DNA of 64,000 bases from Agromyces aurantiacus (GTDB lineage: Bacteria > Actinomycetota > Actinomycetes > Actinomycetales > Microbacteriaceae). Shown piece after piece: positions 1-8,378 of the stretch. Location of the stretch: the NCBI RefSeq assembly GCF_016907355.1, contig NZ_JAFBBW010000001.1, forward strand, positions 3,410,001-3,474,000. The letters are read 5' to 3'. A model generated the notes under the pieces. The model saw only the letters and a program-made list of their open reading frames with translations, did not search any database and was not told where the DNA came from. The position numbers were made by a program, and so were the translations under genes. Numbering within the stretch: position 1 is the stretch's first letter; every line of letters begins with the position of its first letter.

Positions 1-121
1 GACGTCTCGTGGCGCGGACCTTCCGGTCCGGCGGGGCAGCGTGTGGGCTGCCGGGATCCAGCATCGGAGCGCGGCCCGTTCCGGCGGATGGGCACGCGAT
101 GCTCGGATCCGGCCCGCGGCG

Positions 122-170
122 TTGCTCAGCGGGGAGCTCCGATTGCTCATCCCGCGCGGCCGGTTGCTCA
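122..170 (+). promoter_or_regulatory. three TTGCTCA direct repeats at 21-bp pitch upstream of the LuxR gene
   Basis: TTGCTCA occurs at 122-128, 143-149 and 164-170, exactly 21 bp apart (two helical turns), 120-168 bp before the regulator start. The same heptamer recurs in a palindrome at 3374-3390 on the far side of the gene. This looks like cooperative binding by a dimeric regulator, perhaps autoregulation; that is inference. The rest of 1-289 holds a possible -10 (TACAGT, 247-252) and no gene I can recognise. Confidence 0.5.
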
Positions 171-289
171 GGCGGGCCCGCGGAGTGCCCATTCCTCCCC
201 CGTTCGGGGGGCGCTGCGCGCCGTGCCCCGGCGCGGTGCGGCGACGTACAGTGAGACGACCGGCTCCGCCGGAGACCCGAAAGGCCGAG

Positions 290-2953
290 ATGGTGGCGTT
301 GGTACCCGGGGGGCCGGCCGACCAGCCCCTCGCGCTGGACGAGAGCTGGCCGCTCGTCGGGCGCGATCCGGTGATCGAGCGCGCCCTCGCGGGCCTGCGG
401 GGCTCGACGCGCTCGGTCTTCGCGTACGGGCCGTCCGGCATCGGCAAGAGCCGGGTCGTGCACGCGGTGGCCGAGCGACTGGCCGACGACGGATGGCTCG
501 TGCTCACGGCCAGCGGCAATCCGGCGCTCAGCGCGGTGCCGCTCGGCGCGCTCGCCCCGGTGCTCGCGCGCGAGCCCGCGTCGATGGTCTCGGCCGCGAG
601 CGACCCGGTCGCGCTGTACGCGGCGGCGGATGCCGCGGTGCGGCGCCTGGCCGACGGCCGACCCGTGCTCCTCGTCGTCGACGACGTCTCCGTGGTCGAC
701 TCCGTCTCGGTCACGCTCATCGCGCAGCTCGCGCAGTCGGGCCGGCTCCGGCTCGCCGCGACGGTGCGCGAGTCCGACCCGGTGCCCGACGGGCTGCACC
801 CGGTCGCGGCATCCGCCGACGCCCTGCGGCTCGACGTCGGCCCGCTCGACGTCGACGAGGTCTCCGAGCTGCTCACGCGCGTGCTCGGCGGGCCGGTCGC
901 GCATCGCGACGCGGTCGAGCTGCACCGCGCCGCGCACGGCAATCCGCTGTTCCTGCGCGAGCTGGCGATCGGCGCGGCCGAGGCCGGATCGCTCGTCGCG
1001 GTCGACGGGCTCTGGCAGCTGGTCGGCGAGCCCGTGGGCACGCCGGCGCTGCGCGACCTGATCCGCGCACGCCTCCGGGTGCTCGGCGACGACGAGCGCG
1101 ACGCGCTCGAACGGCTCGCGCTGTGCGAGCCGCTCGCGTTCGACGAGTTCGCGAGGCCGGGCGCGGCGGAGGCGCTCGCCGCCCTCGAGATGCGTGGGTT
1201 GATCCGCGTCGACGAGTCCACCGCGCGCATGCGCGTCGCGCTCGCGCACCCCCACTACGCGGCCGCGGTGCGCGACCAGATCCCCCGCATCCGCGCGATG
1301 TCGCTGCTGCTCGAGCAGGCCGACCTCGTGGCCTCGCGCCGGATGGACGCGGGCGACGAACTGCGCGTCGCGATCTGGCGGCTCGACGCCGGACGCCCCT
1401 CGGACCCGGAGCTGCTGTCGCGGTCGGCGGCGCTCGCACAGCTCGCGCACGACCGGCGCACCGCCGAACGACTCGCCGCGGCCGCGGTCGAGGCGGGCGC
1501 CGACGACGCGCCGACGCTCCTGCTGCACGGCGAGGTGCTCTGGTCGCTCGGACGTGCCCAGGACGCCCTCGCGACGCTGACGCGGGCCGACGCCCGAGCC
1601 CGCGCCGAGGGCGCCCCCGACGAACTGCTGGCCGCGATCGGCCGGGCCCGCGCCGACGTGCTCGGCGGCGACCCGCTCGGCACGACCCGCGGGCTCGAGC
1701 TCCTCGAGGCCCTCGAGGCCGCGCTGCCGACCCAGGCCGCGGCGATCGGGCTCAGCAAGGCGGTGCTGCTGGTGAACCTCGAGTACGGGCGCGACGCGCT
1801 CGAGACGGTCGAGGCGTGCGCGGGGTCCGCGGCCGGCGCGTTCGAGCGCGCGGTCGCCGACCTGTCGTTCGCGATGCCGCTCTCGCTGGTCGGGCGCGGC
1901 GAGGAGGCGGTCGCGGCGGCGCAGCGCGCGGTCGACTTCGCGGCGGCGCCGGGCTCGGTCATCCCGCAGCGCCGAGCCGAGATCGTGCTCGCGCACGTGC
2001 TGATCGCGGCCGATCGCCTCGAGGAGGCGCGCGCCACGGTCATCGAGTCGCTGCACGCGGCCATCCGCGACGACGACGAGCTCACGGCCCGCCTCGACGA
2101 GTTCATGATGGGCCGGATCTTCTGGCAGGTCGGCCGGCTCGACACGGCCACGCGCTGGTTCCGCGACACGATCAGCGGTGCCGAGCTGCACGGCCCGAAG
2201 TCGCTGCGCGAGTTCGCGCTCTGCTTCCAGGCGGTCGTCGCGGCCGAGCAGGGCGATGCGGCGACCGCGCGCGCGCTGCGGGCGCGCGTCGTGCCCGGCC
2301 TCGAGCGCGACAGCTCGGCCACGGTGCTCGCCGACGCGTGGATCGACGCGGCCGAGGGCTCGGCCGACGCCGCGGCGGCGCGCATCTTCGCGCGCGTCGA
2401 CGAGGTCGCGCCGCGCGGCGCGGTCACGGTCGCGGCGACGCTGCTGCACCACGTGGTTCGGTTCGGCTCGCGCACGGCCACCGCCGAGGCGGCCGATCGG
2501 CTCGCGGCGCTCTCGGAGCAGTCCGACGCCCCCGAGGTGGCTCGCCGGCACGCGCACGCGCGCGCGGAGGCCGATGGCGACGCCGAGGGGCTGCGGCGCT
2601 CGGCCGACGAGTGGGAGCGCACGGGCAGCCTGCTCTTCGCGGCCGAGGCCTCCGCGTCGGCCGGCCAGGCGGCGCGCGCCGCCGGTCGCGGCCGCGAGGC
2701 GACGGCCGACCTGCAGCGCGCGGCGACGCTCGCCGCCGCCTGCGAGGGCGCGCGCACGCCCCTGCTGCGCTTCTCCGACGGGGCCGAGCCGCTGACGCCG
2801 CGCGAGCGCGAGATCGCCTCGCTCGCCGCGCAGGGCCTCAGCTCGAACGAGATCGCCGCACGGCTCTACCTCTCGCCGCGCACGGTCAACAATCACCTGC
2901 AGTCGACGTACGCCAAGCTCGGCATCCGCGGCCGGCACGAGCTCGCGGTCTGA
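290..2953 (+). CDS. large ATPase LuxR-family transcriptional regulator (LAL/MalT-like)
   Basis: Predicted cytoplasmic DNA-binding regulator of about 887 residues. A Walker A motif GPSGIGKS lies at residues 47-54 and a Walker B-like LLVVDDVS follows in an AAA/STAND-type ATPase domain. A long alpha-helical, TPR-like middle (about residues 370-810) follows, and the last 50 residues are a GerE/LuxR helix-turn-helix (LTPREREI, then RTVNNHL). This order is that of the LAL family, where ATP or ligand binding triggers oligomerisation and activation. I chose ATG 290 because it begins just before the conserved VGRD motif; the open frame runs back to 41 without recognisable protein. The inducer and target genes cannot be read from the sequence; the flanking TTGCTCA sites are candidate operators. 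Confidence 0.85.
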   Translation: MVALVPGGPADQPLALDESWPLVGRDPVIERALAGLRGSTRSVFAYGPSGIGKSRVVHAVAERLADDGWLVLTASGNPALSAVPLGALAPVLAREPASMVSAASDPVALYAAADAAVRRLADGRPVLLVVDDVSVVDSVSVTLIAQLAQSGRLRLAATVRESDPVPDGLHPVAASADALRLDVGPLDVDEVSELLTRVLGGPVAHRDAVELHRAAHGNPLFLRELAIGAAEAGSLVAVDGLWQLVGEPVGTPALRDLIRARLRVLGDDERDALERLALCEPLAFDEFARPGAAEALAALEMRGLIRVDESTARMRVALAHPHYAAAVRDQIPRIRAMSLLLEQADLVASRRMDAGDELRVAIWRLDAGRPSDPELLSRSAALAQLAHDRRTAERLAAAAVEAGADDAPTLLLHGEVLWSLGRAQDALATLTRADARARAEGAPDELLAAIGRARADVLGGDPLGTTRGLELLEALEAALPTQAAAIGLSKAVLLVNLEYGRDALETVEACAGSAAGAFERAVADLSFAMPLSLVGRGEEAVAAAQRAVDFAAAPGSVIPQRRAEIVLAHVLIAADRLEEARATVIESLHAAIRDDDELTARLDEFMMGRIFWQVGRLDTATRWFRDTISGAELHGPKSLREFALCFQAVVAAEQGDAATARALRARVVPGLERDSSATVLADAWIDAAEGSADAAAARIFARVDEVAPRGAVTVAATLLHHVVRFGSRTATAEAADRLAALSEQSDAPEVARRHAHARAEADGDAEGLRRSADEWERTGSLLFAAEASASAGQAARAAGRGREATADLQRAATLAAACEGARTPLLRFSDGAEPLTPREREIASLAAQGLSSNEIAARLYLSPRTVNNHLQSTYAKLGIRGRHELAV

Positions 2954-2962
2954 GGCGGCGGC

Positions 2963-3319
2963 TCAGGCGCCGACGACCTCGCTGCGCGCGAGCTCGAGCC
3001 GCTCGGCGACCCGGGTGACGACGTCCTGCTGCACGCCGAGGTCGGCCAGGCTCGTGCAGAGGGTCTGCACGATGCGGTCGAACGCGGCATCGGTGACGGC
3101 GAGTCCGGCGTGCGCGTCGGCGAGCGTCCGGCCCGAGAACACCTGCGGGCCGCCGAACGCCGCGGCGAGGAACGCGCGCTGGTGCGCCTTCAGCCGGTCG
3201 AGGTCGATGCCCTCGAACCAGGGGCCGAGCTCGTCGTCGTCGACCACCCGTCGGTAGAAGACGGCCACGGCCGTGCGCACCCCGTCGGGACCGCCGACCT
3301 CGTCGTAGAGCTCGGTCAT
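2963..3319 (-). CDS. glbN: group I truncated haemoglobin
   Basis: 118-residue truncated globin (2-over-2 fold), predicted to bind haem and O2/NO in the cytoplasm. It has the family pattern LYDEVGG at the N-terminus, FYRRVVDD, KAHQRAFLAAAFGGP (E helix) and AHAGL, whose His is the probable proximal haem ligand. The start at 3319 is set by a good Shine-Dalgarno GGGGAGG directly upstream; the open frame extends to 3391 but that part is not globin-like. It converges on the LuxR-type regulator with only 9 bp between the two stop codons. NO detoxification or O2 handling is family knowledge, not visible here. Confidence 0.88.
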   Translation of the reverse strand: MTELYDEVGGPDGVRTAVAVFYRRVVDDDELGPWFEGIDLDRLKAHQRAFLAAAFGGPQVFSGRTLADAHAGLAVTDAAFDRIVQTLCTSLADLGVQQDVVTRVAERLELARSEVVGA

Positions 3320-3373
3320 CTCGCCTCCCCTTCCGCTCGATCCTAGGGTCGCGGATGCCGCGGGCCGGCCACC

Positions 3374-3390
3374 TGAGCATCGATTGCTCA
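3374..3390. promoter_or_regulatory. inverted repeat TGAGCA-N5-TGCTCA between divergent globin and SpeE-like genes
   Basis: TGAGCATCGATTGCTCA has perfect 6-bp arms around 5 bp. It sits in the divergent spacer between the globin start (3319) and the next gene (3436), and repeats the TTGCTCA half-site seen at 122-170. This is a candidate operator for the neighbouring LuxR-type regulator (inference). Confidence 0.45.
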
Positions 3391-3435
3391 TTCCCGGGCT
3401 GGCCGCACCGGCACACGGCGTGGCACGATGCCCGC

Positions 3436-4191
3436 ATGGCGCCGCGCATCGAGTTCGAGGCCGACGTGTTCTCGTCGACCGGGCTCACGCTGCTCGTCGA
3501 CGGCGCCGCGCAGTCGCACGTCGACGCCGCCGACCCCACGCGCCTCTTCTTCGAGTACGTGCGCCGCATCGGGCACGTCGTCGACGCGATGGCCGACCCG
3601 GGCGCGCCGCTGGCCGTGCTCCACCTCGGTGGCGGCGCGATGACGCTCGCGCGCTACGTCGCGGCGACCCGCCCCGGTTCGGCGCAGGTCGTGGTCGACG
3701 CCGACGCGCGCCTCGTGGCGATCGTGCGGGAGCGGCTGCCGCTGCCGTCCGACGCCGGCATCGCGGTCATGGTCGCCGACGCGCGCGACGCGCTCGACCG
3801 CCTGCCGCCCGGGGAGCGCTTCGACCTCGTGATCGTCGACCTCTACGCGCGGCTCGAGGCGCCCGCCTTCGTCGACGAGCCCGCGTTCATGCGCCTCGCG
3901 CTCGACCGGCTCGCCGCCGGCGGGCTGCTGGTGGTCAACGTGGCGGACGCCGCGGGCGGCCCCCGGCTCGCGGCGCAGGCGCGCGCCGTGGCGCGCGCCG
4001 ATCCGGCGTGCGACCTGGTGGTGGTCGGCCCTCCGGCGGTGCTCGCGGGCGCCGAGGAGGGCAACGCCGTGATCGTGGCGGGACGCGGCATCCCGCCCCG
4101 CGTGCTCGAACGGCTGCGTGCGGCGGGACCGTTCCCCGTCGAGGTGCTCGAGGGCGCGCGGCTCGACGTCGTGCTGTGGGGCGCCTGCTGA
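3436..4191 (+). CDS. spermidine-synthase-like methyltransferase-fold protein, copy 1
   Basis: 251-residue protein with the aminopropyltransferase/Rossmann fold of SpeE. LHLGGGAMTLARYV is the nucleotide-binding glycine loop, VVDADARLVAIVRERLPLP the acidic beta-2 end, and DLVIVDLYA the catalytic-loop region. Actinobacterial members this short usually lack a proven polyamine activity, so a methyltransferase role is equally possible. The start at ATG 3436 is 6 nt after CACGAT, a weaker version of the leaderless -10 used by many neighbours. The next gene is a diverged paralogue starting 25 bp downstream, so the pair is probably one functional unit arising by tandem duplication. Confidence 0.72.
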   Translation: MAPRIEFEADVFSSTGLTLLVDGAAQSHVDAADPTRLFFEYVRRIGHVVDAMADPGAPLAVLHLGGGAMTLARYVAATRPGSAQVVVDADARLVAIVRERLPLPSDAGIAVMVADARDALDRLPPGERFDLVIVDLYARLEAPAFVDEPAFMRLALDRLAAGGLLVVNVADAAGGPRLAAQARAVARADPACDLVVVGPPAVLAGAEEGNAVIVAGRGIPPRVLERLRAAGPFPVEVLEGARLDVVLWGAC

Positions 4192-4215
4192 GCGGTCGGC
4201 GGTAGCGTGGCATCC

Positions 4216-5070
4216 GTGCCGAACCCCGAACGCCGCCTGTCCGTGAGCGGGCACGTCGCCCGCCTCGAGGAGTCGCGCACGCGCCCCGGCGCGTGGACGC
4301 TCTACGTCGACGGCACGCCGCAGTCGCACGTCGACCTCGAGGACCCGGAGTGGCTCGGCTTCGAGTACGTCCGGCGGATCGGGCACGCGATCGACCTCGT
4401 GCGGCCCGCGGGCGAGCCCATCACGGCGCTGCACCTCGGCGGGGGCGCGCTCACGCTCCCGCGGTACGTCATCGCGACGCGGCCCGGCTCGCGCCAGCAG
4501 GTCGTCGAGCTCGAGTCCGACCTCGTCGAGCTCGTCCGCGAGCACCTGCCGCTCCCCCGCGGCGCGCAGCTGCGCGTGCGGCACGGCGACGCGCGCGAGG
4601 TGCTCGCGAAGCTCCCGGCCGGCCTGCACGGCGCGGTCGACGTCGCGGTCGTCGACATCTTCTCGGGCTCGCGCACTCCGGCGCACGTCACGAGCGCCGA
4701 GTTCTACGGTCTGCTCGCGCCGCTCCTCGCGCCGGGCGGGATCGTGGCGGTGAACGTCGCCGACGGCGCCGGGCTCGCGTTCGCGCGTTCGCAGGCCGCG
4801 ACGCTCGCGCACGTCTTCGCGCACGTCGCGATCGCGGCCGACACGTCGATGCTGAAGGGGCGCCGGTTCGGCAACGTCGTCATGTACGCCTCCGACGCCG
4901 AACTGCCGTTCGCCTCGATGCCGCGGCGCCTCGCCGCCGACCCGGCGCCGGCCAAGCTCGTCGAGGGCGACGAGCTCGTGCGCTTCGTCGCAGGGGCGCC
5001 GGTCGTGACCGACGCGACCGCCGTGCCCTCGCCGCCGCCGTCGCGTTCGGTGTTCCTGACGAAGGGATAG
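4216..5070 (+). CDS. spermidine-synthase-like methyltransferase-fold protein, copy 2
   Basis: 284-residue paralogue of the preceding gene. It shares the pattern VDG-x-QSHVD, FEYVRRIGH, LHLGGGALTLPRYV and DVAVVDIFSG, but has an extra N-terminal strand and a longer C-terminus. I chose GTG 4216 because TAGCGT (4203-4208) lies 7 nt before it, the leaderless arrangement; the open frame begins three codons earlier. It keeps the SpeE-type binding loop, so S-adenosyl substrate binding is likely, but the acceptor is unknown. Two strong hairpins end the unit and separate it from the convergent hydrolase gene. Confidence 0.72.
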   Translation: MPNPERRLSVSGHVARLEESRTRPGAWTLYVDGTPQSHVDLEDPEWLGFEYVRRIGHAIDLVRPAGEPITALHLGGGALTLPRYVIATRPGSRQQVVELESDLVELVREHLPLPRGAQLRVRHGDAREVLAKLPAGLHGAVDVAVVDIFSGSRTPAHVTSAEFYGLLAPLLAPGGIVAVNVADGAGLAFARSQAATLAHVFAHVAIAADTSMLKGRRFGNVVMYASDAELPFASMPRRLAADPAPAKLVEGDELVRFVAGAPVVTDATAVPSPPPSRSVFLTKG

Positions 5071-5134
5071 GCGGGGCGGCACCCAGCAGCCGCCCCGCCC
5101 GTCGCGGACGAGGGGGCTCGAGTCCCCTCGTCCG
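5070..5134. terminator. double bidirectional terminator
   Basis: Two consecutive GC-rich hairpins lie between convergent genes: an 11-bp perfect stem 5070-5080/5089-5099, and an 11-bp perfect stem 5105-5115/5124-5134. Neither has a strong T tract. Confidence 0.7.
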
Positions 5135-5181
5135 CCGCAGCGGCCCGGTGCCGTCGCCCCCGCCGGCCCCGGGCCGCGGTC

Positions 5182-6807
5182 TCAGCGCACCGTCCGCGTG
5201 GCACTCGGCGCCGACTCGTTCCAGACCCGGTCGAGGGCGGTGACGGCGTACGTGTACGCGTGGCCGGGCTCGGCTGCGGTGTCCGTCCACTCCTGCCGCA
5301 CGCCGTCGGCGGCGCGCACCGTCGCGACCAGTGCACCTGCGTCCTCGATGTCGACGGAGCCGTCCCCGTCGACGCGGTACACCGCGAAGGACGTCGCGCG
5401 TGCGTCGCCCGGCACCGCGTCGTTCCAGGCGAGCCGGTTCCCGTCGGCGGTGCGGTCGGCGTTCGTCAGGACGGGCGGGCGCACGGCCGTCGCCGGCAGC
5501 CACTCCATGGCGGGCACGATCGCGGGGTGCGCGTAGTGGCGCTCGCGCACGAGGCTCATCGAGCCGTTCGGATCGGCGGGCACGTGCTTGGCCGAGAAGT
5601 ACACGTTGCCGTGCACGGGCGTGCCCGCGGCGTCGACCTCGCGGTCGAAGTCGAGGTGGTTCGCCAGTTCGGCCGGGTCGGTGAACACGCCCGAGGTGAC
5701 CTTGTACAGCGCCTCGCCGATGTAGAGGTGCGTGCCCGACTGCGCCGCGACATCCGCCCACCAGGGTACGAGCGCCGCGTAGTCGGCGACGGCGAGGCCG
5801 AACTGCCAGTAGATCTGCGGATTGATGTAGTCGAGCCAGCCCTCGAGCACCCAGCGGCGGGTGTCGGCGAACTGCATGTCGTACGACTGCGAGCCGCCGG
5901 TGGCCGACCCGAGCGCGTCGGTGGCCCGGTTGCGCCAGATGCCGAACGGGCTGATGCCGAACTTCACCCAGGGCTTGGCCTGCTTGATGCGCTCCGAGAT
6001 CGTCCGCACGAACGTGTCGACGTTGTGGCGGCGCCAGTCGGCGATGTCGCCGAAGCCCGCGCCGTACGCGGCGAAGGTCGCGGCATCCGGGATCGCCTGG
6101 CCGGCGACGGGGTACGGGTAGAAGTAGTCGTCGAAGTGCACCCCGTCGAGGTCGTAGTGCTCGACCGAGTGCAGGATGGCGCGCTGGATGTGCTCCTGCG
6201 CCTCGGGGATGCCCGGGTCGAAGTAGAGCTTGCCGCCGTAGGCCCACACCCACTCGGGGTGCTGCCGGGCCGGGTGCTCGGCGACGAGCTTCGCGGGGTC
6301 GGCCTGCATCGACACGCGGTAGGGGTTGTACCACGCGTGGAACTCGAGGTTGCGGGCGTGCGCCTCGTCGACCATGAACGCGAGCGGGTCGTAGCCCGGG
6401 TCCTGGCCCTGCACGCCCGTGAGGTACTGCGACCACGGCTCGTACGGGCTCGGCCAGAACGCGTCGGCCGTGGGCCGCACTTGGACGAAGACGGCGTTGA
6501 GCCGGAACTGCTCGGCCACGTCGAGCCAGTGGAGGAACTCGGCGCGCTGCTGGTCGGCGGTGAGCCCGGTGCGCGAGGGCCAGTCGATGTTCACGACCGA
6601 CGAGATCCACATGGCGCGCAGCTCGCGCTTGCGCGGGGCGAGGGCCGCGCCCTCGGCGGCGTGGGCCGGCAGCGTCGGCGCGGCCATCGTGCCGATCGTC
6701 ACGGTGAAGGCCGAGGCGGCGGCGCCCGCCACGGCGAGGGTGAGGAAGCCGCGTCGATCGAGCGCGGAGGCGTGCGGGTCGGGTCCGGGCGTGCGGAAGG
6801 GCGTCAT
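5182..6807 (-). CDS. Tat-exported glycoside-hydrolase-like protein (GHL10/DUF187)
   Basis: 541 residues. The N-terminus has a twin-arginine signal (DRRGFLTLA, about residues 17-25) with a hydrophobic stretch ending near AHAAEG, so export in folded form is likely. From about residue 60 the sequence follows the GHL10/DUF187 (YngK-like) pattern: RELRAMWISSVVNIDWPS, VFVQVRPTADAFWPS, EFHAWYNPYR and DLDGVHFDDYFYPYP. The C-terminal 100 residues look like a fibronectin-type module. Members are thought to act on cell-wall or amino-sugar glycans; the substrate here is not shown. GGAGGATCG precedes ATG 6807, and a TGGAA-N5-TTCCA inverted repeat lies 19 bp upstream, suggesting control by a sugar-responsive repressor. 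Confidence 0.82.
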   Translation of the reverse strand: MTPFRTPGPDPHASALDRRGFLTLAVAGAAASAFTVTIGTMAAPTLPAHAAEGAALAPRKRELRAMWISSVVNIDWPSRTGLTADQQRAEFLHWLDVAEQFRLNAVFVQVRPTADAFWPSPYEPWSQYLTGVQGQDPGYDPLAFMVDEAHARNLEFHAWYNPYRVSMQADPAKLVAEHPARQHPEWVWAYGGKLYFDPGIPEAQEHIQRAILHSVEHYDLDGVHFDDYFYPYPVAGQAIPDAATFAAYGAGFGDIADWRRHNVDTFVRTISERIKQAKPWVKFGISPFGIWRNRATDALGSATGGSQSYDMQFADTRRWVLEGWLDYINPQIYWQFGLAVADYAALVPWWADVAAQSGTHLYIGEALYKVTSGVFTDPAELANHLDFDREVDAAGTPVHGNVYFSAKHVPADPNGSMSLVRERHYAHPAIVPAMEWLPATAVRPPVLTNADRTADGNRLAWNDAVPGDARATSFAVYRVDGDGSVDIEDAGALVATVRAADGVRQEWTDTAAEPGHAYTYAVTALDRVWNESAPSATRTVR

Positions 6808-6825
6808 CGATCCTCCGAGTAGGGT

Positions 6826-6840
6826 TGGAAATTACTTCCA
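6826..6840. promoter_or_regulatory. inverted repeat TGGAAATTACTTCCA, probable operator
   Basis: 5-bp perfect arms with a 5-bp AT-rich centre in a 65% AT patch of a GC-rich genome. It lies just upstream of the GHL10 gene and downstream of the pxpC end. GGAAAT-type palindromes are known for RpiR/MurR-like amino-sugar regulators; that assignment is inference. Confidence 0.5.
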
Positions 6841-6875
6841 GCAACTATGCACCAGTTGACGAACGATTTCCAGAC

Positions 6876-7740
6876 CTACCTCGCGTGACGGAACCGGATC
6901 TCCTGCCCCGGACGCACCTGCGCCAGGCGGTCCAGCGAGCCGGGATCGACGATCGCCGCGACCGGATAGCCGCCGGTGACCGGGCGGTCGGCGAGCAGCA
7001 CCGTGGGCACGCCCGCACCGGTGACCTGGATGGCGCCAGCCACCGTCGGCTCGCTCAGGAGCTCGCCGACCACGCGCCGCTCGAGCACGGGTCCCTCGAG
7101 GCGCGCGCCGATGCGATCCGACGACGCCGAGAGCCGCCAGGGCGACTCGTACAGGGTCCCCAGCGCGGCATCCGTCAGCCAGTCGGCGCGCGGGCCCCGC
7201 AGGAGCCGCAGGGTGACCGGCCCGGTCGGCGGCGGGTAGGCGGCGTCATCGTCGAGGAGTGGCACGGATGCCGCGGGCTCGACGCCGACCTCGAGCAGGC
7301 GCCCCTCCTGCACGGGCTCCGGGCCCGATCCCGGCGAGCGTGTCGCGGCTGCGCGAGCCGAGCACCGCGGGCTCGTCGATGCCGCCGCGCACGGCGAGCG
7401 CGTACCGCAGTCCTCGCCGGGCGGGGCCGAGCTCGAGCGGCTCGCCCGCGCGCACGCGCACCGCGCGGTACGGCCCGGCGTCGCGGCCGGCGACGAGCAC
7501 CGGGCCCCACGCGCCCGCGACCGCGACCCAGACCTCGGCATCGGGCACGAGCCGGAGGCCGCCGAGCACGACCTCGAGGCCCGCCGCGCCGTCGGGATTG
7601 CCGACGAGCCGGTTCGCGAGCGCGAGCGCACCGCGGTCGAGCGCGCCCGAGGCGCCGACGCCGAGCCGCGCGAGGCCCGGGCGGCCGAGGTCCTCGACCA
7701 GCACGGGTCCGCCGACCGCCTCGACCCTGAGCGCGGTCAC
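6876..7740 (-). pseudogene. pxpC: 5-oxoprolinase subunit C (biotin-dependent carboxyltransferase family), frameshifted
   Basis: The N-terminal part is in one frame: EDLGRPGLARLGVGASGALD, LEVVLGGLRL, YALAVRGGIDEPAVLGSRSRDTLAGIGP. The C-terminal part (EPVQEGRLLEVG to IRFRHAR, including GYPVAAIV) is in another. The break falls at about 7319-7322, where one extra C in the run CTCCGGG (plus strand) would account for the shift. Removing it gives one continuous KipA/PxpC-type protein of about 287 residues. The GTG start at 7740 overlaps the pxpB stop by 4 nt (GTGA), so translational coupling is intact. With PxpA and PxpB it would form ATP-dependent 5-oxoprolinase (pyroglutamate to glutamate). Either a real inactivating mutation or a homopolymer sequencing error. 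Confidence 0.82.
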
Positions 7741-8378
7741 GAGCCCACCGCCCGGAACCTCACGGCCCGGCCGGGGGCCAGCAGGGCAGGAGGGTCGGCC
7801 GCGGGATCCCAGAGCGCGGCCTCCGTGCGCCCGACGAGCCGCCAGCCGCCCGGGCTCTCGCGCGGGTAGGCGCCGGAGAAGCCACCCGCGAGGCCGACCG
7901 CGCCGGAGGGCACGCGCGTGCGCGCGACATCGAGCCGCGGCACGTCGAACGGCCAGTCCTCGGCGACGAGGTAGCCGAACCCGGGCGCGAACCCGATGAA
8001 GGCGACGCGCCACGCGGTCGCGGTGTGGCGCGCGACGAGGTGCTCGGCCGAGACGCCGAGGAGGTCCGCCGTCGCGGCCAGGTCGACGCCGCGGTAGTCC
8101 ACGTCGACCACGACGGCATCGGCGAGGCCGGCGGGCGCCGGCGCGGCCGCCGTCGGCGCCTCCGCCGCCGCGGCGCGCACCCAGCTCGCCGCCGACTCGA
8201 GCGGCAGGCGGGCGGGGTCGAGCGAGACGAGCAGCGTGCGCGCGGCCGGCACGAGCTCGACCACGCCCGGGGGCGCGGACGCCGCGAGCACGTCGAGGAG
8301 CGCGAGGACGTCGGCGAGCGCGTCGCATTCGACCAGGAGCGCCGCGCGTCCCGACGGCAGCACGCGCGCGGTCATCAT
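7737..8378 (-). CDS. pxpB: 5-oxoprolinase subunit B (KipI-like)
   Basis: 213-residue protein of the KipI/PxpB family with the characteristic core VAFIGFAPGFGYL and PRLDVARTRVPSGAVGLAGGFSG towards the C-terminus (CT_C_D domain). The two adjacent ATGs at 8378 and 8375 overlap the pxpA stop, so the three genes are a tightly coupled operon in the order pxpA-pxpB-pxpC. In Bacillus and E. coli PxpB and PxpC form the ATP-using half of 5-oxoprolinase. Here the partner pxpC is frameshifted, so function of the complex is uncertain. Confidence 0.88.
   Translation of the reverse strand: MMTARVLPSGRAALLVECDALADVLALLDVLAASAPPGVVELVPAARTLLVSLDPARLPLESAASWVRAAAAEAPTAAAPAPAGLADAVVVDVDYRGVDLAATADLLGVSAEHLVARHTATAWRVAFIGFAPGFGYLVAEDWPFDVPRLDVARTRVPSGAVGLAGGFSGAYPRESPGGWRLVGRTEAALWDPAADPPALLAPGRAVRFRAVGS

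Noticed and set aside
9..254. 81-codon open frame at the window start
   Set aside because: Cys/Gly/Ser/Arg-rich low-complexity translation without a family pattern or ribosome site; overlaps the TTGCTCA repeats.
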